The position numbers were made by a program, and so were the translations under genes. The notes beneath the pieces are model-generated. The model searched no databases. It was not told the origin of the DNA and saw only the letters and a list, made by a program, of their open reading frames with translations. This document shows, one piece after another, positions 16,446 through 26,376 of a stretch of DNA of 57,899 bases. Where the stretch lies: contig NZ_BMNT01000012.1 of assembly GCF_014646695.1 (NCBI RefSeq), positions 139,197-197,095 on the forward strand, written 5' to 3'. How positions within the stretch are numbered: position 1 is the first letter of the stretch; the number at the start of each line of letters is the position of its first letter. Source of the stretch: Sphaerisporangium melleum. GTDB taxonomy: Bacteria; Actinomycetota; Actinomycetes; Streptosporangiales; Streptosporangiaceae.

Positions 16446-19439
16446 TCAGGCTGAGAAACCTCCAGGGTGTGCACGGATCGTAACGGCACTGTCAGCAGGA
16501 CTCGCAATGTCAGAAGCCGGGAGCCTGCGGCGAGTGAGGCCGGTGATCGGCCAAGGAGCCCATCGGGAGTGGCCCAGTCGGCCGACGGCGCCGATTTCAT
16601 CCAGCCACTGCCAGCCCTCCTTCATGGCGCGAGCGGTGTAGACCCGCAGCAATTCGGCGCAGGCGTGTGCGTCACCCTCGGCAGTATGGGCACGGCGCAG
16701 GTGGATCCCTTCGGCTCGAACGCAGTCGGCAAGGCTGCCACAGCCGGCAGATCTACCGAAGCGTCGCGACAGCGCCAGTGTGCACAGCGCGAGCATGTCG
16801 TCGGGCGCGGCTCCGGCACGGGCGAATTCGGCGCTGAGAACTCCGGTGTCGTAGCGGGCGTTGTGGGCGACAATGACCGCGCCGTCGAGGAGGGATGCGA
16901 CATTCCCGGCGATCTGGGCGAAGTGTGGCGCGCCTGCGAGGTCCCCTGCCGTGAGTCCGTGGATGTGTGTTGGACCTGGTCCGATCCCGGAGTCGACGAT
17001 CGTGGAGTAGGAACGGTCCTCACTGCCGTCCGGGTGAAGCCGAAGAACCGCGATCTCGACGATGCGGGCCTTACGCGCGTCCGTGGAGGTCGTCTCCACA
17101 TCAACGACGGCGTAAGGCAGGGAGCCGACGCGGTGACGGCGTGAGGATGCGGTCGTGGTCGTCGGGCTTTCGGTTTCTACCGGAAGAACGTCGACCGTTT
17201 GCTCGGCGAGCGAGGCGATGGCTTCCCAGGTAGCCGGGACGTCCAGGTTACGGGCCGCGTAGGCATAAGCCAGCAGGTCGTCGCCTATGACGTTGTCGTA
17301 CTTGTCGATTCTCTTCTCGGGGACCAGCCTGGCCAGGTCGACGGCCTCAGGGGGTTCGCACTCCGCCAGTTCGGTGAGCAGTTGTGCGGCGGCCTGGGGT
17401 GAGGTGTCGCAAAGCAGCAGAGCTACGCCTTGTCTCGCGACGCCGATGCCACGGGTGTGCATGGCCAGGGCTGCTGTGGTCATGATGGTGTCTCCGCGGA
17501 ACGGGAACAGCAGCATGTCGTTGCCGTAGCTCACCAGGGGGTTGGTGCCCAAGCCGAGGCGGTGGTAGGCGGCGCGTCCCTCGGCCAAGAGTCGCTGTGC
17601 GGTCGCATCGAGATAGATCGGGATCGCCGTGTCCTCGTAGATACGTCGCATCTCGGTCCTGATGCGGTCGTGAATCTCGGGCCCGGTTCCAGCAAAACGT
17701 GGCGGGCGGCCTCCGGAGGAGCGGGTCACTTCGATGACCTTGGCGTGCGTGTCGATGCTGTGAATCCGCCAGCGGCGGCCGGCGAAGATGAGCAGCGATC
17801 CCTCAGGAAGCGAGTGATCCAAGGGAAGGCTGCCGAGGGTTCGCCCTTCCGTGGTGATCCGGTACTCCGTCGGGGCGTCGAAGGCCGCATAGAAGGTGTA
17901 GTGGTTGACCAGACGCTCACCAATTCCGCCGTGCAGGAGCAGCCCGTCAGATTCCTGCCGGATGAGATCACCCGCGCCGAGGTCCCGCAGCAGCGTGGCG
18001 AAGGTGGGGGCATCCACCTGGCGGAAGGGGCCTTGGACGCACAACACACGGTAGGCATCCTGTGGGCTGATCCCGCCGTGCTGAGCGATCAGCGAGAGCA
18101 GTTGTTGCACGACTGTGGATAGGTGCAGGGCTCTCGCGTGCGGAGGTTCGTACCACCGCTGCAGGAGAAGTTCGATGGTGGCGATCGCCTGGACGAGCTG
18201 GGCTCGGATCTCGTCGGCGGGATGCTTGGTGCCGGTCGGCTCTGACTCGCTGATGTAGAGCCGCAGCACGGCCGGTCCCCCGCGGCGTCCCGACCGGCCC
18301 AGGCGCTGCCGCAGCGCGGCCACGCTGGGCGGCGCCCCGATCTGGGCTACCGAGGAGACCGATCCGATGTCGATTCCCATCTCCAGTGTGGAGGTACACA
18401 CGGCGGTGACAGGGCGGGTCCGGTCTTTAAGTCGCGTTTCGGTGTCTTCCCGGATGTCCTTGGACAGGTTGCCGTGGTGGGGGACGAACTCGTTCGGTAC
18501 GCCGACCTCATCGCAGCGGCGGCTGAGCAGATCGGTGTAGTCCTCGACACTGCCGCGTGAGTTGGCGAATACAAGATTGTGACTGCCGCGCAGGGTGGCG
18601 AACAGATGGTCTGCGATCGCGAGGCGATCACCAGAAGCGACGTCATCAGGACGGACGTCCACGCCCATGGCGTCGTGTGCGGGCTTGGCTCGTGGATCAA
18701 TTCTGGGAGCCGTCTCGATGTATCCGCGTAACTGCAAACGTAGTTCCTGGGCATCAGCGGTCGAGACGATCGAGGTGACCAGATCTCCTCGTCCCGGGCG
18801 CAGGAAGTCGGCGGCGGACCGCATATCTCCGAGAGTCGCCGACAGGCCGATGCGAGGGACGCGGCGACGGCTCGCCAGATCAAGGCGGTGCATGAGCGAC
18901 TGCAGCTGGGCACCACGTTCGGTGCCGATGAAGGAGTGGAGTTCGTCGATGACGACATAACGCAGAGCCGCCATGAGATCGCGCATCTTCCAGCCGCGTA
19001 GAACGAACAGCGCCTCCAGAGATTCCGGAGTGATCAGCAAGATGCCACGAGGTCGTTCGATCAGCTTGCTCTTGGCGTGAGCGCCCACATCGCCATGCCA
19101 GCGGGCGACCGGGATGTCCAAGCCTGCGCACAAGTCATCGAGCCGGCCGTACTGGTCGTTGATCAGCGCCTTTAGCGGACTCACGTATATGGCCGTGAAC
19201 CCCGCAGCCGCAGCAGGCTCTTCGACGAGCCTGGAGCAGATCGGCAGGAAGGCGGCCTCCGTCTTGCCGGACGCGGTCGCGGCAGCGATGAGCACATCGG
19301 TGTCGCCTGCGAGCACCGGCGCCACGGCCGCTTCCTGGGCGGGACGTAGTTCGGGCCACTCTTGCTGCCAGATCCAGCGTTGAACCCTGGGATGGAGCCG
19401 TTCGAAGGCGTCAGAGCCGGAAGGAGGTGAGGTCGTCAT
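16446..19439 (-). CDS. sngC: Shango-type SngC: Lhr-like DEAD/DEAH helicase fused to DEDDh exonuclease
   Basis: 997 aa from ATG 19439 (MTTSPPSG, GGAAG upstream), overlapping sngB by 29 bases; an in-frame ATG at 19499 is also possible. Helicase motifs: Walker A ATASGKTE (~54-61), DELH (~165-168), SAT (~200-202), and QRLGRSGRRGG for motif VI; the layout through ~700 is Lhr/superfamily-II-like. From ~776 a complete DEDDh 3'-5' exonuclease domain follows: D780 and E782 in VDVET, D864 in HNARYD, H918 and D923 in HTAEGD. Shango pairs a TerB protein, an ATPase and a helicase in anti-phage defence. The exonuclease tail predicts coupled DNA unwinding and degradation; I cannot tell whether it is known in other Shango loci. 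Confidence 0.85.
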   Translation of the reverse strand: MTTSPPSGSDAFERLHPRVQRWIWQQEWPELRPAQEAAVAPVLAGDTDVLIAAATASGKTEAAFLPICSRLVEEPAAAAGFTAIYVSPLKALINDQYGRLDDLCAGLDIPVARWHGDVGAHAKSKLIERPRGILLITPESLEALFVLRGWKMRDLMAALRYVVIDELHSFIGTERGAQLQSLMHRLDLASRRRVPRIGLSATLGDMRSAADFLRPGRGDLVTSIVSTADAQELRLQLRGYIETAPRIDPRAKPAHDAMGVDVRPDDVASGDRLAIADHLFATLRGSHNLVFANSRGSVEDYTDLLSRRCDEVGVPNEFVPHHGNLSKDIREDTETRLKDRTRPVTAVCTSTLEMGIDIGSVSSVAQIGAPPSVAALRQRLGRSGRRGGPAVLRLYISESEPTGTKHPADEIRAQLVQAIATIELLLQRWYEPPHARALHLSTVVQQLLSLIAQHGGISPQDAYRVLCVQGPFRQVDAPTFATLLRDLGAGDLIRQESDGLLLHGGIGERLVNHYTFYAAFDAPTEYRITTEGRTLGSLPLDHSLPEGSLLIFAGRRWRIHSIDTHAKVIEVTRSSGGRPPRFAGTGPEIHDRIRTEMRRIYEDTAIPIYLDATAQRLLAEGRAAYHRLGLGTNPLVSYGNDMLLFPFRGDTIMTTAALAMHTRGIGVARQGVALLLCDTSPQAAAQLLTELAECEPPEAVDLARLVPEKRIDKYDNVIGDDLLAYAYAARNLDVPATWEAIASLAEQTVDVLPVETESPTTTTASSRRHRVGSLPYAVVDVETTSTDARKARIVEIAVLRLHPDGSEDRSYSTIVDSGIGPGPTHIHGLTAGDLAGAPHFAQIAGNVASLLDGAVIVAHNARYDTGVLSAEFARAGAAPDDMLALCTLALSRRFGRSAGCGSLADCVRAEGIHLRRAHTAEGDAHACAELLRVYTARAMKEGWQWLDEIGAVGRLGHSRWAPWPITGLTRRRLPASDIASPADSAVTIRAHPGGFSA

Positions 19440-20763
19440 TGTCAGCTGCTTCCGTCCGAGGAGTCCAAGAGGGTGCCGACGTACCGTCCTCCTCCTCAAG
19501 TGGTGTCAGGTCAGGGTTGGCTTCTTGCCGCAGTTCGACTGACGGCAGAATCTGCCGCCAGCCCACTCCCGGGTTCTGCTCCAGTACGGCGAGCAGATCG
19601 CAGAAGGCTTTGATCGTGGTGCGCGGTGTGCGGAAGTAGGCATCGCCGACTCGCGCCGAACAGTGGTGCATGAACGCGGGCAACGCATCGTCACTCAGTA
19701 GATATCGCGACGGATCACCCGAAGCATGGACGTGGCGCAGCTTGGTGAGCAAGACATAGAGGTCTTCTTGTGTCAGCGGCGCCAGCCGCAGTACTGGTCC
19801 GGAGTAGTCGACCAGGCCACCAGAGGCGAAGCCGTTCTCCGCCAGCCGAGACTGGAGAGCGGCGTAGCTGTACAGGCCGCGGCGGGTGTCGGCGATGAAT
19901 TCCGGCGTACCGCCGAAAACGAATCCCAGGTGGGCGGCAGTGCCCTGGAGAGTGTCGTTCAGGATGCGCAGTATCTGCTCGTAGTTGGAGTTACGCGCCT
20001 GGGTGGAGGCCAGTTTGTACAGGTTCACCATCTCGTCGAGACACACCAGCAGCCCGTCGTAGCCGGCCAGCCGGACGAACCGGCTCATCAGCTTCAGGTG
20101 ATCGTGGAAGGTGGCGTCGTCGATGATGGTGCGTACGCCCAGCGCCGATCGGGCGTCGGTCCGGGTAGCGAACTCTGCCCGCAGCCAGCGGATGGCCGCG
20201 ACCTTGAGTTGCTCGTCCCCATTGTCGTGCCCACGCCAGTAGGCTCCGACGACTTCAGCGAAGTCGTAACCACCTGTCATCTCCGACAGGTGGGCCAAGC
20301 GCGCGCGGATGACCTGCCCTGGGTCCACACCGGTCTGCTGTGATTCGGCCAGGGCGGTCGAGACAAAGCGCTCCAGCACACTGCTCAGCGCTCCTCCATC
20401 CGGTTTGGCCCGGGTGGCCATGTTGCGCATCAGCTCGGCGTACAGGCTGCGCGCCTGGCCACTGCTGGAGTGCAGGCGACGGTCGGGGTTGAGGTCGGCA
20501 TGTACGGTGACCAGCTTCTTCTCCAGCGCGACGGAACGCACCAGGTGCAGGAAGAAGGTCTTGCCGGCACCGAAGTCACCGATGATGAACCGGATCGCCG
20601 AACCCCCGGCGGCGATCCGGCCGATGTCGGTGACCAGAGCCTCCACCTCCGGGGCCCTGCCCACCTGTACGTGCCGCTGGCCCAGTCGCGGAACCACTCC
20701 GGCGCGTAGCGACTGCAGCAGAGCATCGCGTTCGCGGGGGCGGATCGGAGTCGTCGTGGTCAC
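19411..20763 (-). CDS. sngB: Shango-type SngB: DUF2791 (BrxD-like) P-loop ATPase
   Basis: 450 aa; the ATG overlaps the sngA stop by 4 bases (20760-20763). Walker A is GDFGAGKT (~62-69) and Walker B LLVCLDE (~238-244), with QLKVAAIRWLRAE and FVFGGTPEF further on. Overall it reads like the DUF2791 ATPases that include BREX BrxD and the Shango ATPase. Such proteins pair with Lhr-like helicases, as here. It probably acts as an AAA-type regulator or loader of the helicase on phage DNA. The Glu/Asp-rich C-terminus (LEEEDG) is likely disordered. Confidence 0.85.
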   Translation of the reverse strand: MTTTTPIRPRERDALLQSLRAGVVPRLGQRHVQVGRAPEVEALVTDIGRIAAGGSAIRFIIGDFGAGKTFFLHLVRSVALEKKLVTVHADLNPDRRLHSSSGQARSLYAELMRNMATRAKPDGGALSSVLERFVSTALAESQQTGVDPGQVIRARLAHLSEMTGGYDFAEVVGAYWRGHDNGDEQLKVAAIRWLRAEFATRTDARSALGVRTIIDDATFHDHLKLMSRFVRLAGYDGLLVCLDEMVNLYKLASTQARNSNYEQILRILNDTLQGTAAHLGFVFGGTPEFIADTRRGLYSYAALQSRLAENGFASGGLVDYSGPVLRLAPLTQEDLYVLLTKLRHVHASGDPSRYLLSDDALPAFMHHCSARVGDAYFRTPRTTIKAFCDLLAVLEQNPGVGWRQILPSVELRQEANPDLTPLEEEDGTSAPSWTPRTEAADNDDLTSFRL

Positions 20764-22988
20764 GTCAGCATCTCTCCCAGCACATGTCGGACCACCCAGA
20801 TCGGGTCGTCTCCTTCGAGCAATGGATCACCGGTCAGGTCGTAGGCCGCCTCGTTCACCTGGTCCAGCGCACCATCAGGGAGCAGGCTCCAGCGCGCCGC
20901 CAGCTCTTCGAACTGTGCGCGGGAGAGCTGCTCGACACCTGCCAGCGCGCGAACCAGCCCGGAGTGGCGTCCATCCAGTCCTGCCACCGGATCGGTTACC
21001 GGCGGCGGAGCGTGCGCCGGTGCAGGCTCCTCATCGGCGAAGATCAACCCCAGCAGCGCGTCGACGCGTGCGGTCTCGGCGAGTTTCGCCGCGATCACCG
21101 CTTGGTCGAGTCGTACCGAAGACGGCTCGACAGATATGAAAGGCGTCCGAGGGATCGCATAACCCCTCTCCGGCTCCGCTGGCCGGACCGTCACCGGGTC
21201 GGATGCCGGCGGCGGGACGCGGGTGTCCGGCAGCATCGACTTGATCAGATCGGGTGGAAGGGCGAGTAAGCGATAGATCCTGCTCAGTGTCTTAATCTCA
21301 CTGGCGGAGATATGACCATCTGCGGCCGCGACTCCGGTGAGGAATTCGGCGATGGCCACGCGCTGGTTCTCGTCGATCCCCTCGATGCGCCGCGTCAGAC
21401 CGCTGATCTTGACCTGCGTGGCGGTGAGCCAGCGCAAATGGGCATGCAAGCGCCGCCGCTCCTCCGGAGTGAGATGCAGTGCTCGTTGCAGATGGTCGCT
21501 CAAGTGGCGCTGCTCTGCCTCGGAGGTCTCCCCATCAGCCGCGCTGAGCGCGGCAGCTAGATGGAGTAGCAAGGTCGCGGCCTGATAGGCGTCCGATGCC
21601 GCCGCCGTCGGGCCACCAGACGCCGCGAACAAGACCACGGAACCACTGACCGGCACCGGTCCTCCCAGCCGAGGATCGGGCTCGACACCGATTCCGGCCT
21701 GGCCTAGCAGCGTGGTGAGAGCGATCGTGTCCTTCTTGGTCGGTTTGGCGCCAGGCGACGAGATCAGCGCAGCGAACTCCTCCGCCGCGACGAGTACGAC
21801 CTCATCCACGCCCAACCGCTGTCGCGCCCAGGCCACGGCCCGACCAGCACTGCCAGAGGCCAAGTCCACCAACTCCGGTGGCAGAAGCGCCTGCGCCTGA
21901 ACAGTCCCCTGGCCGTCGGGAGTACGGCCGAGGTACCGGCTGTAGGCCTCCAACTCCGAGGTGCACTCATCGGCCAGCACCACGAGCTTGCGTGTCGGAG
22001 CAGCCAGCGTCAGCACGTCCGGGATGCCTGGCAGCGTGATCTCGGCGACTCCTCGAAAGCTGGCGCTGGCTGGCCGATAGTCGAGGCTCAGTTCCTTCCG
22101 CCCAGGCCGTGCCACCAAGCCGTCACCATGGTGGGCCGCGTAACGCCTCCGGAACAACGCGTCGAATTCGTTCGCACAGCGCGTGGCCGCGGTGCGCGGG
22201 TAATAGTCCGGATGCGAGCGAATCCAGCTCAGCGCCCAATCGACCGGCACCGGCCTGTGTCGGGCGGCGAAGGTGCCTAGGCCTGCACGCAAGTACAGCG
22301 AAGGCGGTGAGTCGCGCGTCGGAGCAGGCGGCGCTCCAACTTGTAAGCCCAGCCACGTGATGGCGAGGACATCCAGAACCTGTTCGAGCTGCCCGGCATA
22401 ACGACGGAAGGAGTTGTTACGGCCGTAGGCGGCGAGCAAACGCCGCACCTCACCATGAATGGCAGACAACTCCTGCGCAGCACTGGAACGATCCAGCACC
22501 AGATCGTGCAACACCCGTCGCTCTAAGCCGTACAGGTAGAGGAAGACATAGCCAATGGGCACCTGCGGATGACGGCGTCCATCCGCCAGCCACGCCAGGT
22601 ATGCGGCACGGCACTGCGGCGAGATCGACGAGTAGGAGGGCCAGTAATCCAGGCCAGCACCCGCCCAGTCAGGGCGACGCATGTCCACAGGGAGCCGGGG
22701 GTCGATGAGTGCCGGTTCCACTGTGGCTTGGGATGCGGACAATAGGCCCGATCCGACGTAGACCAGCCCACCGATGATGTTCTGGCCCGCAATAGTGACC
22801 GTCACTCCGGGCGGAACCCATGGGTACGCAGGAACCGGCGGAGTGACCGGCACAGGCAGGCGGATGTACGCGGCCGCAGCATGTCGGCCCAGGGCAGGAG
22901 GATGTAGGTTGCCGGAGCTTGAGTGCACAACTGGTCGCACCGGTGTCTCAGGATGAGGATTACGGCGGAAGCGATCGAGAAATCCCAT
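20760..22988 (-). CDS. sngA: Shango-type SngA: TerB-N / TerB / TerB-C protein
   Basis: 742 aa, first gene of the three-gene defence operon. The N-terminal part (~60-270) has the TerB-N pattern (GGLVYVGSGL, IDPRLPV, YWPSYSSISPQCRAAYLAWLA, GYVFLYLYGLERR). A helical TerB-like domain with acidic residues is at ~440-590 (LLHLAAALSAADGETSEAEQRHL; FLTGVAAADGHISASEIKTL). A TerB-C-like region ends the protein (EQLSRAQFEELAARW, GDPIWVVRHVLGEML). TerB domains bind metal and are linked to membrane or stress responses; in Shango this protein is the likely sensor or scaffold. A short Pro-rich N-terminus precedes it; no signal peptide. Confidence 0.85.
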   Translation of the reverse strand: MGFLDRFRRNPHPETPVRPVVHSSSGNLHPPALGRHAAAAYIRLPVPVTPPVPAYPWVPPGVTVTIAGQNIIGGLVYVGSGLLSASQATVEPALIDPRLPVDMRRPDWAGAGLDYWPSYSSISPQCRAAYLAWLADGRRHPQVPIGYVFLYLYGLERRVLHDLVLDRSSAAQELSAIHGEVRRLLAAYGRNNSFRRYAGQLEQVLDVLAITWLGLQVGAPPAPTRDSPPSLYLRAGLGTFAARHRPVPVDWALSWIRSHPDYYPRTAATRCANEFDALFRRRYAAHHGDGLVARPGRKELSLDYRPASASFRGVAEITLPGIPDVLTLAAPTRKLVVLADECTSELEAYSRYLGRTPDGQGTVQAQALLPPELVDLASGSAGRAVAWARQRLGVDEVVLVAAEEFAALISSPGAKPTKKDTIALTTLLGQAGIGVEPDPRLGGPVPVSGSVVLFAASGGPTAAASDAYQAATLLLHLAAALSAADGETSEAEQRHLSDHLQRALHLTPEERRRLHAHLRWLTATQVKISGLTRRIEGIDENQRVAIAEFLTGVAAADGHISASEIKTLSRIYRLLALPPDLIKSMLPDTRVPPPASDPVTVRPAEPERGYAIPRTPFISVEPSSVRLDQAVIAAKLAETARVDALLGLIFADEEPAPAHAPPPVTDPVAGLDGRHSGLVRALAGVEQLSRAQFEELAARWSLLPDGALDQVNEAAYDLTGDPLLEGDDPIWVVRHVLGEMLT

Positions 22989-23407
22989 CCGCTCACCCCA
23001 TATCAGCTACACGATCACTCTGCCCTGCCGTGGCAGGCAATCCGCGAGGTGACCTCGCAACCACGGAACGCACTGTAATGCGCAATCCGCTACAAGAGCG
23101 ACCTGTTCCGAGCCTCGTTATCATCTTGATTCACATCAAGACTGCCCTCGATGGCAGCGTGCTCCAGCGGCCCACCGACCATGAGGGCGTGCCTGGTTCG
23201 CAGCATGATGCCGCCTGGCAGACGACCACATACTGCAGGACGGTAGGTCAGTTGAAACTGCTGCTCGGCATTAGCCCGAGTCACCCCGTTCGGCCTCCCC
23301 GGCCAACTCTCTTTCTTAGCCAAACGGCCCCACCCGCGGCGATCGGGCGAATGGAGACGACCTACCCGGGGCCCAACCTGACGCTGCTCCTTCACCGCGC
23401 CGGGGCG
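22989..23407. other. Intergenic region upstream of the defence operon
   Basis: About 420 bases between the sngA start and the stop of the next leftward gene. Frames on either strand are short, without ribosome sites or recognisable domains. It presumably holds the sngABC promoter, but no clear -35/-10 pair was found. Confidence 0.4.
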
Positions 23408-24361
23408 TCACCGCCTAGTAGCACCTAGCCCCTGCATACGGGCGTACTCCTGAGCGGACGCCTCGTCGACGCGCCTTCGCCGCCGCGCGCTCGCCTCGGC
23501 CGCAGACTCCGGATCGTGCCCGTACAGCTCTGCATAGGACTCGGCGACGGCCGCGCACGCGTTCAAAGCCATCAACGTCGCCATGCCCATGCCCAGCAGA
23601 TCCGGCTCAGCACGCACGGCATCCGCGTCGTCGTCAGCGTACGCGTCGCGCAGCATCCACTCCATGCTGTGCACGACACCAGAGGTCAGCTGATAGCCGG
23701 ACGGCAGAGCGGGGAACCGCTGCCCCACCAACTCGGTCATGCTCGGGTCCAAGTCCAGGAACCGGTCGCTGCCGAGGTATCGCACTCCCTTGGGCCGTTC
23801 GTCCTTCCCGCGGCGCACCTCGATGCCAGCCTTCTCCACCAGGCTCGCGAACTCCTCCCGCCTGCGAACGGTCTTCTCCAGCGCACCCTCACGCACCTGG
23901 TGCCCGGCCGGGAGGCCCCACACCGCCGACATCTCCAGGGTGCGGCTGCGCAACCCCAGCTGCGCCGCGCGCAGCACCCGCTGCTCGAACCCCGCAGCCG
24001 GGTCCACCAGTTCACATATCTGCACCGCGGCCTCCATGACGACACGGGCCAAGGTCATATGCGCATACAGCGGCAGCTGCTCCGGTCCGCTGAACGCCTT
24101 TCTCAGCATCGCCAGATGATCGAACAGGTTGAGCAGGATCCCACGCGCCATGAGATGCGCCTCAGACCACAGTGCCGCCTGACTGTCGGAGGCGGCCACC
24201 CAGATTTTTCGCTCGATCAGGTATGGCGAACCCGGCTGGGGCTGCTGGCCGGCGCTCTCCACGCTCGCCAGCAGCGCGTCGAACTCTTCCCCCAGCACCT
24301 CGGCGCAGCAGATGACGATCGCCGGCAGCGGGGTGCCAGGCTCTATCGCGGTCGCAGTCAT
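23408..24361 (-). CDS. Hypothetical helical protein within the defence cargo
   Basis: 317 aa from ATG 24361 (MTATAIEPG); the frame extends upstream to 24430 but the short form begins at a more typical N-terminus. The sequence is largely alpha-helical and soluble: NLFDHLAMLRKAF, HMTLARVVMEAAVQICELVD, AAQLGLRSRTLEM, HSMEWMLRDAY. The pattern loosely recalls DUF5677/HEPN-like helical proteins, but no catalytic motif is evident. It lies between the Shango operon and a restriction-type nuclease, so a defence accessory role is plausible by context. I do not recognise the family. Confidence 0.55.
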   Translation of the reverse strand: MTATAIEPGTPLPAIVICCAEVLGEEFDALLASVESAGQQPQPGSPYLIERKIWVAASDSQAALWSEAHLMARGILLNLFDHLAMLRKAFSGPEQLPLYAHMTLARVVMEAAVQICELVDPAAGFEQRVLRAAQLGLRSRTLEMSAVWGLPAGHQVREGALEKTVRRREEFASLVEKAGIEVRRGKDERPKGVRYLGSDRFLDLDPSMTELVGQRFPALPSGYQLTSGVVHSMEWMLRDAYADDDADAVRAEPDLLGMGMATLMALNACAAVAESYAELYGHDPESAAEASARRRRRVDEASAQEYARMQGLGATRR

Positions 24362-24612
24362 CGCAGCACTGTAGGGCCTGTGCGGAATGGCAGGGAACAT
24401 CCTGCGCCACCTGCGCGGGAGGAATGCCACCCCGCTCAGCCCGCCACCGATGTCCGGTCTCTTCCGGATCTCTCTTCTGTATAGGTTCCAGCGAAGCTGG
24501 GGCGACTCACTAATGGCTCTATGGCTCCCCCGAGGCGAGGGGCATTGCCGTCTGTTCGCTAACTCACGGTCGAGCTGGGACGATCGATCGTTGACGGCGT
24601 GGAAGGAGATCG

Positions 24613-26376
24613 ATGGCGATCGACTGGGAGCTCCTTGGGCAGCCGCGATTCGACCGCATCGTGGAGGCCCTACTCAGACGGAGATACTCGGAGATCGCTG
24701 ATGTCCGCGCCTTCGATGGCCGCGGCGGCGACGGCGGGCGGGATGTCACCGTAACTCAGGGCACGCGGCTGCGGATCTTCCAGCTTAAGTACTTCCCAGG
24801 CGGCTTCTCCTCCGGGATGAAACAGCGGCGCAATCAGATCAAGAGGTCGTTCAAGAGCGCCATGGCTCATCGACCCTGGGAGTGGACCCTGGTCGTCCCA
24901 TGTAATCTCTCCGATCCCGAGCAGAAGTTCATCGATGAACTTCCCGGTGAGCAAAGCATCAGGATCTCCGTGATCGGTCGTGCTGAGCTCGATGACCTGA
25001 TGGCCATGTTTCCCGACCTGGAGGGATACTTCCAGAAAGACCATCTTCTGGAGGCCGCCAAGACCTACAACCAGGAGAAAGCGATCCTCACTGGTGGAGC
25101 TGCTGATCTGGTGGATCGCGTCCACGCTCTTGGGAGGGTCGTGGACACGTCCGACCCGGACTGGACCTTGGACTTTTCCAGAAACGGTGACCAAGTTGCG
25201 TACGCCCTGCGTCCCAAGCACCCCCAAGCACATGTCACCAGCCCGATTCAGATCAAAGTACAGCTGGCGCTGAGCCGGGATGACGCAGGGCTGGCGGAAC
25301 AGGTGCGCCGAAGCCTCGGGTACGGCACAGACGAAAAGATCGTCCTACCTGCGAAAACAGTGCAAAGCTTCGAAATCGAGGGCCCAGCGTGGCTCAGCGA
25401 GAAGACCTCGAATATCGCACTCGAATGGTCGCCCCTCCGGATGCCAGAAACTCGAGACGTCACGCTGGAGCTGCGGATCCTCGATACCCACGGTCGAACG
25501 CTCAGCGCCCACCAGGCCAGAGTTCGGCATGGAAGCTATGGATATGAAGGGCGCTCCATTAAGGCGACGTTCTACAACGTCGCTGACCTCCTCTTCTTGT
25601 TCCCTCACGATCGCGAGCTGCCTTCCACACTCGACTACTCGTACTCCGTCGCTGGCTCCCATCCATCAGATCTGTTTCGCGCCATGAAGCTGATCGAGGC
25701 GCTTCACGGGGAAGCCACGGGGGAGATCTTCCTCAATGGCCTCAGCCTGGGACTGCTCGCCTTCACAAGGCACGATTCGCCAGAGAAGGTAGCTCACCTG
25801 GCGGAGGTGCGGCGCTGGAGGACACTTGCTGATGATTTAGACGTCGTCCAACGCCACTGCGACGTCTTCTTCCCGATACCGGATGAACTTCCCGGGCTGG
25901 ATCGGGTCTTTCTTCGCATAGCGAGGCTACTCGTGGAAGGTAAGTGTGCAATCCATCCGACGATGCGTGTCCTCACCGGGAAACTCGCCGGCAGCGACAG
26001 TCCGGAGCTGCGCCGCGTCCTCGGAGGCAGCCCTCAGTGCCTCGCTCTCAGTGTCCCTGACTTCACGATTGAGATCGGCGGTAACGAACTGAGGCTTGGA
26101 GATATCACGCTGCTCCACCCTCGCGTGGTGGCTCTGAATTCACGCGAGGCCCTGTCAGCCCTCGATACAGGGAGCGCCGAGAACCTCGTCATACGACTTC
26201 AACCCGAAAATGGCGAGCATTTCCGCGCGTTCCTGCCAGCGAAATGGCCAGATGACCACAAGCTGATAGCCCCAACCCCGTGGCGTCTGCCCGAGTTCAC
26301 CGAACCGCCTGGGTCTTTTGAGGATGCCAGCAGCGGCAATATCAACCAAGTTCCCCCGCCAGCCCAGCCTTCTTGA
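24613..26376 (+). CDS. PD-(D/E)xK (Mrr-like) nuclease-domain protein, likely defence
   Basis: 587 aa, ATG 24613 preceded by GGAAGGAG. The N-terminus has a restriction-endonuclease fold signature: FDRIVEALLRRRY, then GGDGGRDVTV and RIFQLKYFPGG, giving the D...QxK arrangement of Mrr-like nucleases (Asp and Lys near residues 44 and 58). The remaining ~430 residues contain no recognised domain and may sense a trigger; DLLFLFPHDRELP and VRRWRTLADDLDVVQRHCDVF suggest an alpha/beta fold. Base composition is more AT-rich than neighbouring genes, a sign of separate acquisition. It is transcribed toward, and overlaps by 35 bases, the decayed DUF2637 gene. Confidence 0.75.
   Translation: MAIDWELLGQPRFDRIVEALLRRRYSEIADVRAFDGRGGDGGRDVTVTQGTRLRIFQLKYFPGGFSSGMKQRRNQIKRSFKSAMAHRPWEWTLVVPCNLSDPEQKFIDELPGEQSIRISVIGRAELDDLMAMFPDLEGYFQKDHLLEAAKTYNQEKAILTGGAADLVDRVHALGRVVDTSDPDWTLDFSRNGDQVAYALRPKHPQAHVTSPIQIKVQLALSRDDAGLAEQVRRSLGYGTDEKIVLPAKTVQSFEIEGPAWLSEKTSNIALEWSPLRMPETRDVTLELRILDTHGRTLSAHQARVRHGSYGYEGRSIKATFYNVADLLFLFPHDRELPSTLDYSYSVAGSHPSDLFRAMKLIEALHGEATGEIFLNGLSLGLLAFTRHDSPEKVAHLAEVRRWRTLADDLDVVQRHCDVFFPIPDELPGLDRVFLRIARLLVEGKCAIHPTMRVLTGKLAGSDSPELRRVLGGSPQCLALSVPDFTIEIGGNELRLGDITLLHPRVVALNSREALSALDTGSAENLVIRLQPENGEHFRAFLPAKWPDDHKLIAPTPWRLPEFTEPPGSFEDASSGNINQVPPPAQPS

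Noticed and set aside
16446-22988. BREX type 2-like system (BrxD plus BrxHI helicase)
   Set aside because: The ATPase and helicase resemble BREX partners, but no PglX methylase, PglZ, BrxA or BrxC gene is present, and the TerB-N/TerB-C protein fits Shango instead.
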